Of a stretch of 64,000 nucleotides of DNA, positions 31,921 to 40,333 are shown one piece after another. Under the pieces are notes generated by a model. That model had not been told where the DNA came from, made no database searches, and saw only the letters and a list, made by a program, of their open reading frames with translations. The translations under genes and the position numbers were made by a program. The DNA is taken from NCBI GenBank assembly GCA_016234485.1, contig JACRBL010000008.1, positions 100,493 to 164,492 on the forward strand. Reading direction: 5' to 3'. Source of the DNA: Chloroflexota bacterium (GTDB lineage: Bacteria > Chloroflexota > Anaerolineae > Anaerolineales > Villigracilaceae). How positions within the stretch are numbered: position 1 is the stretch's first letter; every line of letters begins with the position of its first letter.

Positions 31921-34713
31921 ATGACCAACCACGAACTACCCAAAGCCTACGACTATAAAGCCACTGAGCCGCGCATCTACGAGATGTGGGAAAAGGGCGG
32001 CTACTTCCAGCCGTGGAACGATCCGCGCAAAGAGGGCTTCGACCCGTCCATCAAGCCGTTCGTTATTTCGATTCCCCCTCCAAACGTGACGGGCGAACTG
32101 CACATCGGCCACGCCATGTTCGTCAGCGTCGAAGATTTGATGATCCGCTACCACCGCATGAAGGGCATCCCCACGCTCTGGGTTCCTGGTTCTGACCACG
32201 CCGGTATCGCCACGCAATTGCAAGTGGAGAAGATGTTGCTCCGCACCGAGGAACGGACGCGCGAGGAGATTGGCCGCGAGGAGTTCGTCCGCAAGACGTG
32301 GGAGTGGAAGCACAAATACGGCGGCATCATCACGAATCAGATTCGACGCCTCGGCGCCTCCTGCGATTGGACGCGCGAACGCTTCACCCTCGACGAGGGG
32401 CTGTCGCGCGCGGTGCGGGAGGCTTTTGTCCACCTCTACGAGCGCGGACTCATCTACCGCGGCCCGCGTCTCATCAACTGGTCGCCAGGGCTGAAAACCG
32501 CCGTCTCGGACCTCGAAGTGGAATACAACGAGGAAGACGCGACGTTGTATTATTTCAAATATATGCTCGCGCCCGAAACCCCGACCCCCCTCCGTCTCCC
32601 CCCATTTTCGGAGAAAATGGGGGGAGAGAAAGAGGGGGGTGATGAAGGCGAATACGTCCCCGTCGCCACCATCCGTCCCGAAACCATCCTCGGCGATACG
32701 GCGGTGGCCGTGCATCCCGAAGACGAGCGCTACAAAAAGTTCATCGGACGCAACGTGATCGTGCCGATGCTCGGACGCGAGATTCCCGTTATCGCGGATG
32801 AATACGTCAGCATGGAGTTTGGCACGGGCGCGCTCAAGATCACGCCAGGTCACGACCCGAACGACTACGCCATCGCCCAGCGCCACAGTCTGCCGATCAT
32901 CTCGATGCTCGACGTGGAGGCAAAGGTCAACGAAAACGGAGGCCCGTATCAGGGTCAGGATCGATTCGAAGCGAGGAAAAACCTGTGGGCTGATATGAAG
33001 GCCGCGGGTCTCGTCATCAAAGAGGAACGCTACCGCACCACCATCCCGCGTTCGCAACGCGGCGGAGAGATCGTCGAGCCGATGATTTCCACGCAATGGT
33101 TCGTGAAGATCGAGTCGCTCGCGCAGGCCGGACTCGAAGCCGTGCGCGACGGGCGCATCAAGATCGTGCCAGAGCGTTTTGAGAAGGTGTATTTCAACTG
33201 GCTGGAGAATATCAAGGACTGGTGCATCAGCCGCCAACTGTGGTGGGGACACCGCATCCCCGTGTGGTACTGCCCCGACGGCCACATGACCGTGACGCGC
33301 GCCGACCCAACGAAGTGCGGGACCTGCGGCTCGAAAGAGATTCATCAGGATGACGACGTGCTGGATACGTGGTTCTCTTCGGGCTTGTGGCCGTTCTCCA
33401 CGCTCGGCTGGCCGGAGCAGACTCCCGACCTGAAATATTTCTACCCGACTTCGTACATGGAGACGGGCTACGACATCCTGTTCTTCTGGGTGGCGCGCAT
33501 GATTATGTCGGGACTCGAATACACCGGCGAGGTTCCCTTCCATACCGTGTACCTGCATGGACTCATCCGCGACGAGCATGGACGCAAAATGTCGAAGTCG
33601 CTGAACAACGTGGTGGACCCACTGCCCGTCATGGACGAATTCGGCACGGATGCGCTTCGCTTCACGCTGTTGGTGGGTTCCACGCCCGGCAACGATACCA
33701 ACGTGGGCCTCAAGAAAGTGGAATCGAATCGCAATTTCGCGAATAAGTTGTGGAATGCGGGGAGGTTTGTGATTTCGGCAATTGGTACATTGGGAGACGG
33801 TAAATTGGGACATGGTGACCAATTTACCAATCTACCAACTACCAACCTACCGATCTACACCCTTGCCGACTCCTGGATCTGGGCGCGCCTGCAACAACTT
33901 ATCCGCGACGTGGAGCGCAACTTCCAGAATTTCCAATATGGACAGGCTGGACAGATGATCCACGAATTCTTCTGGTCCGATTTTGCCGATTGGTACGTGG
34001 AGATCGCGAAGGGGCAGTTGCAAAGGGACGATACTCGATATTCGACCGTCGAAACGCTCGCGCGCGTGCTCGACATTTCGTTGCGGTTGCTACATCCTTT
34101 TACGCCCTTTGTAACAGAAGAGATATGGGGACGCCTCCGAACATCGATTCTCGAATCTCGATTATCGAATCTCGCATCCGACTGGTCCGACGCGCTCATC
34201 ATCGCCCGCTGGCCCGAACCGCGCGAACCCGAAGGCTGGGAAGAATCCAAGACCGCGGACTTCACGCTGATTCAGGAGATCATCCGCTCCATCCGCAACC
34301 TGCGCGCCGAGAAGAACGCGCCCATGTCGAAGAAACTGGCCGCGACCATCGTCGGCGGCGCGAAGACCGAGTTGTTGAAGAGTCAAGCCGAGGTGATCGC
34401 ATCTCTCGCGGGCATTGACTACTCTCAGTTCTCCATTCTCTCCTCTCTCGACTCCAAACCCGACGGCGCGGTGACCCTCGTGGTCGGCGCGGTGGAGATT
34501 CACATCCCGCTGGCGGGCATGGTGGACGAATCCGCCGAGCGCGAGAGGCTGACGCGCGAACTGGCCGAAGCCGAGAGTCACATCGCGCGGCTGGAAAAAC
34601 TGCTCGCGAGCGATTTTGCCAACAAAGCTCCCGCGGCGGTGGTCGCGAAGGAGCGCGAGAAGTTGGCCGCGTTCAAGGGGACTGCCGAGAAGTTGAAGGG
34701 GCAGTTGGGATAG
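31921..34713 (+). CDS. valS: valyl-tRNA synthetase
   Basis: This class I synthetase of 930 residues charges tRNA-Val. Motifs are PPPNVTGELHIGHA (HIGH) near residue 45, DHAGIATQ, and RKMSKSLNN (KMSKS) near 560. A zinc-ribbon-like CPDGH/CGTCG pair lies near 450, and a C-terminal coiled coil at 865-930 (RLTRELAEAESHIARLEKLL). The start MTNHELPKAYDY follows AGGAG. Three repeat-derived inserts are in frame: about 222-240 at the edge of the editing domain (PTPLRLPPFSEKMGGEKEGG), about 620-645 and 741-752 in the anticodon-binding region. Confidence 0.96.
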   Translation: MTNHELPKAYDYKATEPRIYEMWEKGGYFQPWNDPRKEGFDPSIKPFVISIPPPNVTGELHIGHAMFVSVEDLMIRYHRMKGIPTLWVPGSDHAGIATQLQVEKMLLRTEERTREEIGREEFVRKTWEWKHKYGGIITNQIRRLGASCDWTRERFTLDEGLSRAVREAFVHLYERGLIYRGPRLINWSPGLKTAVSDLEVEYNEEDATLYYFKYMLAPETPTPLRLPPFSEKMGGEKEGGDEGEYVPVATIRPETILGDTAVAVHPEDERYKKFIGRNVIVPMLGREIPVIADEYVSMEFGTGALKITPGHDPNDYAIAQRHSLPIISMLDVEAKVNENGGPYQGQDRFEARKNLWADMKAAGLVIKEERYRTTIPRSQRGGEIVEPMISTQWFVKIESLAQAGLEAVRDGRIKIVPERFEKVYFNWLENIKDWCISRQLWWGHRIPVWYCPDGHMTVTRADPTKCGTCGSKEIHQDDDVLDTWFSSGLWPFSTLGWPEQTPDLKYFYPTSYMETGYDILFFWVARMIMSGLEYTGEVPFHTVYLHGLIRDEHGRKMSKSLNNVVDPLPVMDEFGTDALRFTLLVGSTPGNDTNVGLKKVESNRNFANKLWNAGRFVISAIGTLGDGKLGHGDQFTNLPTTNLPIYTLADSWIWARLQQLIRDVERNFQNFQYGQAGQMIHEFFWSDFADWYVEIAKGQLQRDDTRYSTVETLARVLDISLRLLHPFTPFVTEEIWGRLRTSILESRLSNLASDWSDALIIARWPEPREPEGWEESKTADFTLIQEIIRSIRNLRAEKNAPMSKKLAATIVGGAKTELLKSQAEVIASLAGIDYSQFSILSSLDSKPDGAVTLVVGAVEIHIPLAGMVDESAERERLTRELAEAESHIARLEKLLASDFANKAPAAVVAKEREKLAAFKGTAEKLKGQLG
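32584..32640 (+). repeat. family A palindrome inside valS
   Basis: ACCCCCCTCCGTCTCCCCCC faces GGGGGGAGAGAAAGAGGGGG across an ATTTTC/GAAAAT inner stem. It is translated as TPLRLPPFSEKMGG and reappears in queG as APLRLPPNSPNFGG. Confidence 0.85.
33777..33855 (+). repeat. ATTGGTA/CCAATTTACC stutter inside valS
   Basis: ATTGGTACATTGGGAGACGG faces CCAATTTACCAATCTACCAA and further units. It is translated in the anticodon-binding helices as GTLGDGKLGHGDQFTNLPTT. Confidence 0.7.
34143..34176 (+). repeat. family E repeat inside valS
   Basis: ATCGATTCTCGAATCTCGAT and TATCGAATCTCG are translated as SILESRLSNLA. The same family fills the valS leader. Confidence 0.7.
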
Positions 34714-34721
34714 TTCAAACA

Positions 34722-34757
34722 CAAAAACTTCCGAGACCAAATCTCGGAAGTTTTTGT
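34722..34757. terminator. valS terminator
   Basis: AAAAACTTCCGAGA and TCTCGGAAGTTTTTG form a long stem with a T-run. The stem core ACTTCCGA/TCGGAAGT is the same as at 12275-12299. Confidence 0.9.
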
Positions 34758-34871
34758 TTCGTGAAAGTTGATTAGCCCAAAATATGGTGTGTAAGTTCAA
34801 CCCGCGGTTGCGATACAATAGGAGCGCACTCCCCGTTTCCCATTTCCCATTTCCATCCCCAGAGGCTTTCC

Positions 34872-36383
34872 ATGAAACATGAAAAGAAGTTCGCAGAATT
34901 AAAGACCCTGCTCGCCGAAGTGAATGACCTCAACAACGCCGCATCCGTCCTCGGCTGGGACCAGGCCACCTACATGCCCAACGGCGGCGCGCCCGCCCGT
35001 GGACGTCAACTCGCCACGCTGTCCAAAGTGGCGCAGGAAAAATTTATTGATAAGAAGATAGGCAAATTGCTCGATGACCTCCTTCCCTACGAGGAGAGCC
35101 TGCCCTACGATTCGGACGACGCCTCCTACCTGCGCGTGACGCGGCACGACTACGAGCGCGCCACCAAAATCCCACCTGCCTTTCTGGCAGAGTACAACGT
35201 CCACGCCGCGGAGACCTACCAACTGTGGACGGAAGCGCGTCCCGCCAATGACTTCGCCCGCGTCCGCCCGAATCTGGAGCGGACTCTCGACCTCAGCCGC
35301 CAGCTAGCCGACTTCTTCCCCGGCTACGAACACATCGCCGACCCGCTGATTGATTTCGCCGACTACGGCATGAAGGCCTCCTCCGTCCGCGCGCTGTTCG
35401 CGGAGTTGCGCTCCGAACTCGTCCCCATCGTCAAGGCCATCGCCTCGCAATCGCCCGCGGACGACTCTTGCCTCCGCAAGCATTATCCCGAAGCGCAACA
35501 GGCCGAGTTTGGGGCGAGGGTCGTCAAAGAACTTGGCTACGATTTCAACCGCGGCCGCATTGACAAGACCCACCATCCCTTTATGACCTCCTTCTCCATC
35601 GGCGACGTCCGCATCACCACCCGCGTCAAAGAGGACTTCCTCGGCGAGTTGTTGTTCAGCAACGTCCACGAGGCCGGTCACGCCATGTACGAGCAGGGCA
35701 ACGACCCTGCCCACGAAGGCACCCCGCTCGCGGGCGGCACGAGCGCAGGCGTCCACGAGAGTCAATCGCGGCTGTGGGAAAACGTCGTCGGACGCAGTCG
35801 CGGCTTTTGGGAGCATTACTATCCCATTTTGCAGGCGCAATTCTCCGAGCAACTCAAGGGCGTCCCGCTCGATGAGTTTTACCGCGCCATCAACAAAGTG
35901 GAAAAATCGCTCATCCGCACTGACGCGGACGAGGTAACCTACAACTTGCACGTGATGTTGCGCCTCGACTTTGAACTGCAACTGCTCGAAGGGACTCTCT
36001 CCATCCGTGACCTGCCCGAAGCCTGGCACGAGCGCTTCGAATCGGACTTTGGGGTGGTTCCGCCCAACGACAGCGACGGCGTCCTGCAAGACGTCCACTG
36101 GTACGGCGGCGTGATCGGCGGCGCGTTCCAGGGCTACACCCTCGGCAATGTGATGAGCGCTCTGTTTTATGAAGAGGCCCTCAAGGCGCATCCCGAAATC
36201 CCCAGCGAGATGAAGCAGGGAAAATTCGCCACCCTGCATGGTTGGCTCGTCCAAAACATCTACCGTCACGGACGCAAATACACCGCGCCCGAACTCGTCA
36301 AAAAGGTGACGGGAGCCGATCTCACCATCAAGCCGTACATCCAATATCTCAAAACAAAATACGGCGAGTTGTATTCGTTGTAA
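34872..36383 (+). CDS. metallocarboxypeptidase, M32 family
   Basis: This 503-residue cytoplasmic zinc carboxypeptidase (Taq/Pfu type) removes C-terminal residues. The zinc motif HEAGHAMYEQG lies near residue 268, with the family pattern GVHESQSRLWENVVGRS (third ligand Glu) near 295. IRTDADEVTYNLHVMLR and DVHWYGGVIGGAFQGYTLGN are family-typical. Length and all motifs agree. It stands alone between two terminators. Confidence 0.95.
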   Translation: MKHEKKFAELKTLLAEVNDLNNAASVLGWDQATYMPNGGAPARGRQLATLSKVAQEKFIDKKIGKLLDDLLPYEESLPYDSDDASYLRVTRHDYERATKIPPAFLAEYNVHAAETYQLWTEARPANDFARVRPNLERTLDLSRQLADFFPGYEHIADPLIDFADYGMKASSVRALFAELRSELVPIVKAIASQSPADDSCLRKHYPEAQQAEFGARVVKELGYDFNRGRIDKTHHPFMTSFSIGDVRITTRVKEDFLGELLFSNVHEAGHAMYEQGNDPAHEGTPLAGGTSAGVHESQSRLWENVVGRSRGFWEHYYPILQAQFSEQLKGVPLDEFYRAINKVEKSLIRTDADEVTYNLHVMLRLDFELQLLEGTLSIRDLPEAWHERFESDFGVVPPNDSDGVLQDVHWYGGVIGGAFQGYTLGNVMSALFYEEALKAHPEIPSEMKQGKFATLHGWLVQNIYRHGRKYTAPELVKKVTGADLTIKPYIQYLKTKYGELYSL

Positions 36384-36394
36384 GTCGCTGAATC

Positions 36395-36426
36395 AAAAAC
36401 CAGGTTTTTTCGAAAACCTGGTTTTT
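36395..36426. terminator. intrinsic terminator after the M32 gene
   Basis: AAAAACCAGGTTTT and AAAACCTGGTTTTT form a 14-bp stem with a TTCG loop. It also resembles the family B palindromes. Confidence 0.75.
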
Positions 36427-36548
36427 GATGCGATGGGGAATTCATCCCATCCCAGTGACAAAGTCATCCAAACTCACGACGTTTGTCAATTGACGCTCGT
36501 TTGCCATTGGATTACTCTATTGAAAATCTTGAAACTGGAGTGTTTCCC

Positions 36549-36737
36549 ATGGCAATGAAAATCAATGAAGAATGCATCGCCTGCGGCGCGTGCGTGCCCG
36601 AGTGCCCCACCAATTCCATCACCGAAGGCGATATCTACGTCATCGACGCGGCCACCTGCGTGGAGTGCGTTGGTCACCACGATTCGCCGCAGTGTGTCTC
36701 GGTCTGCCCGGTCGAGTGCATCGTCAAAGCGGAGTAG
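36549..36737 (+). CDS. 2[4Fe-4S] ferredoxin, YfhL type
   Basis: This 62-residue electron carrier has CIACGACVPECPTNSI and CVECVGHHDSPQCVSVCPVE, the second cluster motif carrying the insertion typical of YfhL/Alvin-type ferredoxins. The start MAMKINEECIACG follows GGAG with good spacing; further upstream in-frame codons have no ribosome site. It is monocistronic, followed by the riboflavin-operon promoter. Confidence 0.93.
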   Translation: MAMKINEECIACGACVPECPTNSITEGDIYVIDAATCVECVGHHDSPQCVSVCPVECIVKAE

Positions 36738-36739
36738 TT

Positions 36740-36748
36740 TGGTATAAT
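36740..36748 (+). promoter_or_regulatory. extended -10 promoter of the FMN-riboswitch operon
   Basis: TGGTATAAT is an extended -10 box. A weak TCGTCA lies 16 bp upstream. The expected start near 36755 is just before the riboswitch. Confidence 0.6.
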
Positions 36749-36764
36749 TTTCCGTAACCAAATA

Positions 36765-36910
36765 AAGCCTTCGGGGCAGGGTGCAATTCCCGATCGGTGG
36801 TAAAGCCCACGAGCAGGAACGACTAAAGTCGTCAATACATAGAAGACGGTCGTTGAGCATGACCCGGTGTAACTCCGGGGCCGACAGTAACAGTCTGGAT
36901 AGAAGAAGGC
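36765..36910 (+). ncRNA. FMN riboswitch (RFN element)
   Basis: CCTTCGGGGCAGGGTGCAAT and TCCCGATCGGTGGTAAAGCC open the element. GACCCGGTGTAACTCCGGGG, CCGACAGTAACAGTCTGGAT and AGAAGAAGG close it. All conserved RFN segments are in order. It governs the transporter genes downstream, implying feedback on flavin uptake. Confidence 0.96.
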
Positions 36911-36947
36911 GCCATAGACAGACCCGCGCGGGTTTGTGTGGATTCAC

Positions 36948-36980
36948 GCCCCGAAAACGAACGTTGTTTTCGGGGTTTTG
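36948..36980 (+). terminator. terminator of the FMN riboswitch
   Basis: CCCCGAAAAC and GTTTTCGGGG form the stem, followed by TTTTG. It sits 38 bp after the aptamer, as in transcription-attenuating RFN leaders. The remaining 145 bp to the start codon hold repeat-like sequence and no gene. Confidence 0.85.
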
Positions 36981-37125
36981 TTTCCGCCTCGCACGTTTCG
37001 GCCTGGCTCAACGCGAGCCTGTCTGTGGTTTTCGCGCCCCGAAGGGATTCCATCCTTCGAGGCGTTTTTGTTTTGTAGCGCCGAACCCGTTGGGACGAAT
37101 CTGCGTGTTCGCCCATATCGAACCA

Positions 37126-37905
37126 ATGCCCAACCTCACCAAGCGTGCTCCCTCCCTCCGTCTCATTCTGGGACTTGTGGCCGCGGCCCTCTTTCTCGCC
37201 GGCTGGCAGTTGACCGCGCGCCTGGGCGGGTTGCCATCGTTCATCCTCCCCTCGCCCGCGGACGTGTGGACGCGCTTCCTGCTCGTCCTGGCGGATGGCA
37301 GCCTGCTTTCGCACACGCTCGTCACATTAACCGAAGCGTTGACGGGTTTGCTGGCGGGCGCGGTTTTCGCCACGTTGATGGGCTATCTCATCGCCAGATC
37401 GCGCGTGTTGGAAAATTTGCTCTCGCCGTACCTGGTGGCGAGTCAGGCCATCCCGTTGGTTGCCATCGCGCCCCTGCTGGTGATCTGGTTTGGGCCTGGC
37501 ATGTTTTCCAAGTTCCTGATCTGCGCGTTGATTGTGTTCTTCCCTGTGCTGGTGAATACCGTCGTCGGCGTGCGCGCGGTGCCTGCCGCGTTGCACGACC
37601 TGATGACCTCCCTGCGGGCCTCGCGCGCCCAGAGCCTGCTCAAGTTGGAAGTCCCCGCGGCCTTGCCCGTGTTCCTCGGCGGCTTGCGGATCGGCGCGAC
37701 GCTCTCCGTGATTGGCGCGGTGGTGGGCGAACTGGTCGGATCGGACCGCGGGCTGGGATTCCTCGTCAATGTGGGACGCGGCCAGTACGACACGGCGCTG
37801 GTCTTTGTGGCGGTCTTCGCGCTCATCGCGCTCGCGTTGACGTTGTATGGAATCGTCGCGTTGGCCGAGAAAAAACTTTTGGTTTGGCAAAACGTTGAAC
37901 GTTAA
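37126..37905 (+). CDS. ribX: riboflavin-type ABC transporter permease
   Basis: This 259-residue permease of the SsuC/ThiX family has six membrane helices. The EAA coupling loop lies near residue 175 (LHDLMTSLRASRAQSLLKLE). Association with an FMN riboswitch and a ThiY-like binding protein matches the RibXY flavin importer described in Chloroflexi and other phyla. The start MPNLTKRAPSLRLI was chosen as the ATG before the first helix; upstream codons are in the leader. Confidence 0.85.
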   Translation: MPNLTKRAPSLRLILGLVAAALFLAGWQLTARLGGLPSFILPSPADVWTRFLLVLADGSLLSHTLVTLTEALTGLLAGAVFATLMGYLIARSRVLENLLSPYLVASQAIPLVAIAPLLVIWFGPGMFSKFLICALIVFFPVLVNTVVGVRAVPAALHDLMTSLRASRAQSLLKLEVPAALPVFLGGLRIGATLSVIGAVVGELVGSDRGLGFLVNVGRGQYDTALVFVAVFALIALALTLYGIVALAEKKLLVWQNVER

Positions 37906-37938
37906 ACGTTTGACGTTATTTTGTTCAGGAGACTCACA

Positions 37939-38916
37939 ATGTTTAAGAAGATCGTTTTACTCACGCTTGGGCTGGCAATCGGCCTGATGGGGTGCGCCCC
38001 GCGCGCGGTCCAGACAGAGGCGGCATTGCGTCATATTGTCCTGCCGATGGGCTACATCCCCAACGTCCAATTCGCGCCGATGTACGTCGCCATCGAGAAG
38101 GGATTTTTCGCGGAGGAGGGCATCGAGATCGAGTTCGATTATTCCTTCGAGACCGACGGCGTGGCGTTGGTGGGCGCGGGCGAGTTGCAGTTTGTGGTGG
38201 CCTCGGGCGAACAGGTTTTGCTGGCGCGTTCGCAGGGACTGCCCGTGGTGTACACGTTTGCGTGGTATCAGGATTTTCCCGTTTCGGTGGTGGCGAAAAC
38301 TTCGGAGGGGATCAACGCGCCCGCCGATCTGCGCGGTAAACGCATCGGCTTGCCCGGACTCTACGGCGCGAATTACATCGGCTTGCAGGCGCTGCTATTT
38401 TCTGCGGGACTCACCGCTTCAGATGTGACGATGGACTCGATCGGCTTCAATCAAGTGGAGGCGCTCGCGACCGATCAGGAACAGGCGGTGGTGGGCTACG
38501 CGGCTAACGAGCCGATCCAACTGCGCGCGCAAGGCTATGACGTGACCGAACTGCGCGTGGCCGATTATGTGCAACTGACCGCCAATGGACTCGTGGCGAG
38601 CGAGGCCGTAATCGCCAGCGAGCCCGACCTTGTGCGCGGCATGACGCGCGCGCTGAAACGCGGCATCGAATACACCATCGCGCATCCCGGCGAGGCGTAT
38701 GAGATCTGCAAAAAGTATGTGGAGAATCTCGCGCAGGCCGACGAAGCCGTTCAAAAGCAGGTGCTCGCCACCTCCATTGAGTTTTGGAAAGCCGAGCGCA
38801 CGGGCTATTCCGATCCGCAGGCCTGGGAAAACATGAACAACCTGCTCGTGCAGATGGGCTTGTTAAAAGAAGCGCAAAACGTGGACGATGCGTTCACGAA
38901 TGAGTTTGTGCCGTAG
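37939..38916 (+). CDS. ribY: riboflavin-type ABC transporter binding lipoprotein
   Basis: This 325-residue lipoprotein has lipobox GLMGC and the NMT1/ThiY fold. Family motifs are MGYIPNVQFAPMYVAIEKGF near residue 42, GIEIEFDYSFETDGVALVGAG and RGKRIGLPGLYGANYIGLQA. The start MFKKIVLLTLG follows AGGAG; the ATG six codons upstream lacks one. It lies between permease and ATPase genes behind the FMN riboswitch, so flavin is the likely ligand rather than a thiamine precursor. Confidence 0.86.
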   Translation: MFKKIVLLTLGLAIGLMGCAPRAVQTEAALRHIVLPMGYIPNVQFAPMYVAIEKGFFAEEGIEIEFDYSFETDGVALVGAGELQFVVASGEQVLLARSQGLPVVYTFAWYQDFPVSVVAKTSEGINAPADLRGKRIGLPGLYGANYIGLQALLFSAGLTASDVTMDSIGFNQVEALATDQEQAVVGYAANEPIQLRAQGYDVTELRVADYVQLTANGLVASEAVIASEPDLVRGMTRALKRGIEYTIAHPGEAYEICKKYVENLAQADEAVQKQVLATSIEFWKAERTGYSDPQAWENMNNLLVQMGLLKEAQNVDDAFTNEFVP

Positions 38917-38953
38917 GTAGCGATTAGCGTTTAGCCAACCGCCAACTGTCCCT

Positions 38954-39697
38954 ATGACCACCGTTCCCCCCATCCTCACCCTCCGCGACCTCAGCGCAAC
39001 CTTCCCCGATAACAACGGCGGGTTGCAGGCGCTCGAACGCGTCTCGTTTGACGTGCATCCGCGCGAGTTCGTGGCGTTGATCGGGCCATCGGGATGCGGC
39101 AAGTCCACGCTGTTGCGGATTCTGGCGGGCATCCTTCGACCGAGTGCGGGGGACGTGGACTTCGGCGACCTTCGCCAGCCGCGCGTTGGCATGGTCTTCC
39201 AGCAGGCCAACCTGATGCCCTGGCGGACGACGCTCGAAAACATCATGCTCCCGCTGGAGTTGAGCGGCGATGCGGACGCGGAGACGCGCGCTCGCGCACT
39301 GATCGAACTCGTCGGCTTGACGGGCTTCGAACACAACTGGCCGCGCGAACTTTCGGGCGGCATGGCCCAGCGCGTGGCGATTGCGCGGGCGCTTGTCCAC
39401 GACCCCGATCTGCTTCTGCTCGATGAACCCTTCGGTTCGCTCGACGCGCTGACCCGCGAACGCATGTGGATGGAGCTTTCGCGCATCTGGCAGGCGCGGC
39501 AGAACACCGTCATCATGGTGACTCACTCCATCTCCGAGGCGCTCTTCCTCGCGGACCGCGTTCTCGTCTTGACCGCGCGCCCGGGCCGCGTCAAGTTGGA
39601 TCTGCAAGTGGATCTGCCGCGCCCACGCGCGGATGAGATGCGTTTTACGTCCCATTTTGGAAACCTGGCAAGGAATTTGAAAGAGGCAATCGAATAA
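38954..39697 (+). CDS. ABC transporter ATPase, SsuB/ThiZ type
   Basis: This 247-residue ATPase is last in the FMN-riboswitch operon and presumably powers RibXY. Walker A is GPSGCGKST near residue 45, the Q-loop QQANLMPWRTTLEN near 85, the signature LSGGMAQRVAIARAL near 135 and Walker B LLLLDEPFGSLD near 158, with switch His in MVTHSISEALFLAD. In some RibXY systems the ATPase is encoded elsewhere; here it is linked. Confidence 0.88.
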   Translation: MTTVPPILTLRDLSATFPDNNGGLQALERVSFDVHPREFVALIGPSGCGKSTLLRILAGILRPSAGDVDFGDLRQPRVGMVFQQANLMPWRTTLENIMLPLELSGDADAETRARALIELVGLTGFEHNWPRELSGGMAQRVAIARALVHDPDLLLLDEPFGSLDALTRERMWMELSRIWQARQNTVIMVTHSISEALFLADRVLVLTARPGRVKLDLQVDLPRPRADEMRFTSHFGNLARNLKEAIE

Positions 39698-39700
39698 AAG

Positions 39701-39736
39701 GAAACGCCCATCCGTTCAAACGGATGGGCGTTTCAA
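39701..39736. terminator. terminator of the ribXY operon
   Basis: GAAACGCCCATCCG and CGGATGGGCGTTTC make a perfect 14-bp stem with a short loop. It lies between convergent genes. Confidence 0.75.
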
Positions 39737-39757
39737 TAATCCTGGGAAATGGCGGTG

Positions 39758-40144
39758 TTAGAGGTAGATGAGCGCCTTTAAAACGATTCCAAGTAGGATG
39801 GTTATGACGCCGATCAATCCCGACCAGAGCGTAAAAGATATGTCTTGCATCAGGTCGGATATATTTTGTCGCATGCGCTGGCTTGCTGAATTGGGCATGA
39901 CCGAATTGCTGTATTGATAGCGGAAATCGCCGTAAAGCCTGTCTGCTCCCAAACCCCAAACGCCTCCCGCGCCAAAAAATATCACCACGAACCCCGTCAA
40001 AATCAAGCCCGTGGCATACTCCGTCAGGGTTCTCCAGCCAATCATCCAGCAAACCACCCCAGTAAGCGCAAGGATCACGATCTCGGCAATTGCAACTCGC
40101 ACGGCCACATACTTCAATGTCCCAAGAAAACCTTCCGACTTCAT
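39758..40144 (-). CDS. small hypothetical membrane protein
   Basis: This 128-residue protein has three membrane segments: about 14-34 (AIAEIVILALTGVVCWMIG), 40-62, and a C-terminal one near 108-127. A central loop contains RLYGDFRYQYSNSVMPNSAS. It stands alone, convergent with the transporter operon. The family was not recognised. Confidence 0.65.
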   Translation of the reverse strand: MKSEGFLGTLKYVAVRVAIAEIVILALTGVVCWMIGWRTLTEYATGLILTGFVVIFFGAGGVWGLGADRLYGDFRYQYSNSVMPNSASQRMRQNISDLMQDISFTLWSGLIGVITILLGIVLKALIYL

Positions 40145-40289
40145 TTGATTTCTCCTTGTGTGTCGAATTACTGTTTAATAAAATATAGCACAGGCAAAGT
40201 TTGGATTCGTGACGCTTCCGTTACAGGGTTTGAATGCGAAACCGCGCGATGCCAGGGAAGGCGCGCAGCATCGTCGCCAAGTTGTTCGG

Positions 40290-40295
40290 GTTATA
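40290..40295 (+). promoter_or_regulatory. -10 box for the branched-chain aminotransferase gene
   Basis: TATAAT lies 38 bp before the GTG start. No clear -35 box was found. Confidence 0.45.
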
Positions 40296-40333
40296 ATACG
40301 CGCGTAAGACGATCCAATCTCTGGAGGTGTTTA

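Noticed and set aside
31936..33822. Open frame of 628 codons on the minus strand opposite valS
   Set aside because: It is antisense to a certain gene, has no ribosome site or known motif, and its composition (His/Arg/Val-rich) is what GC-rich codon bias yields on the opposite strand.
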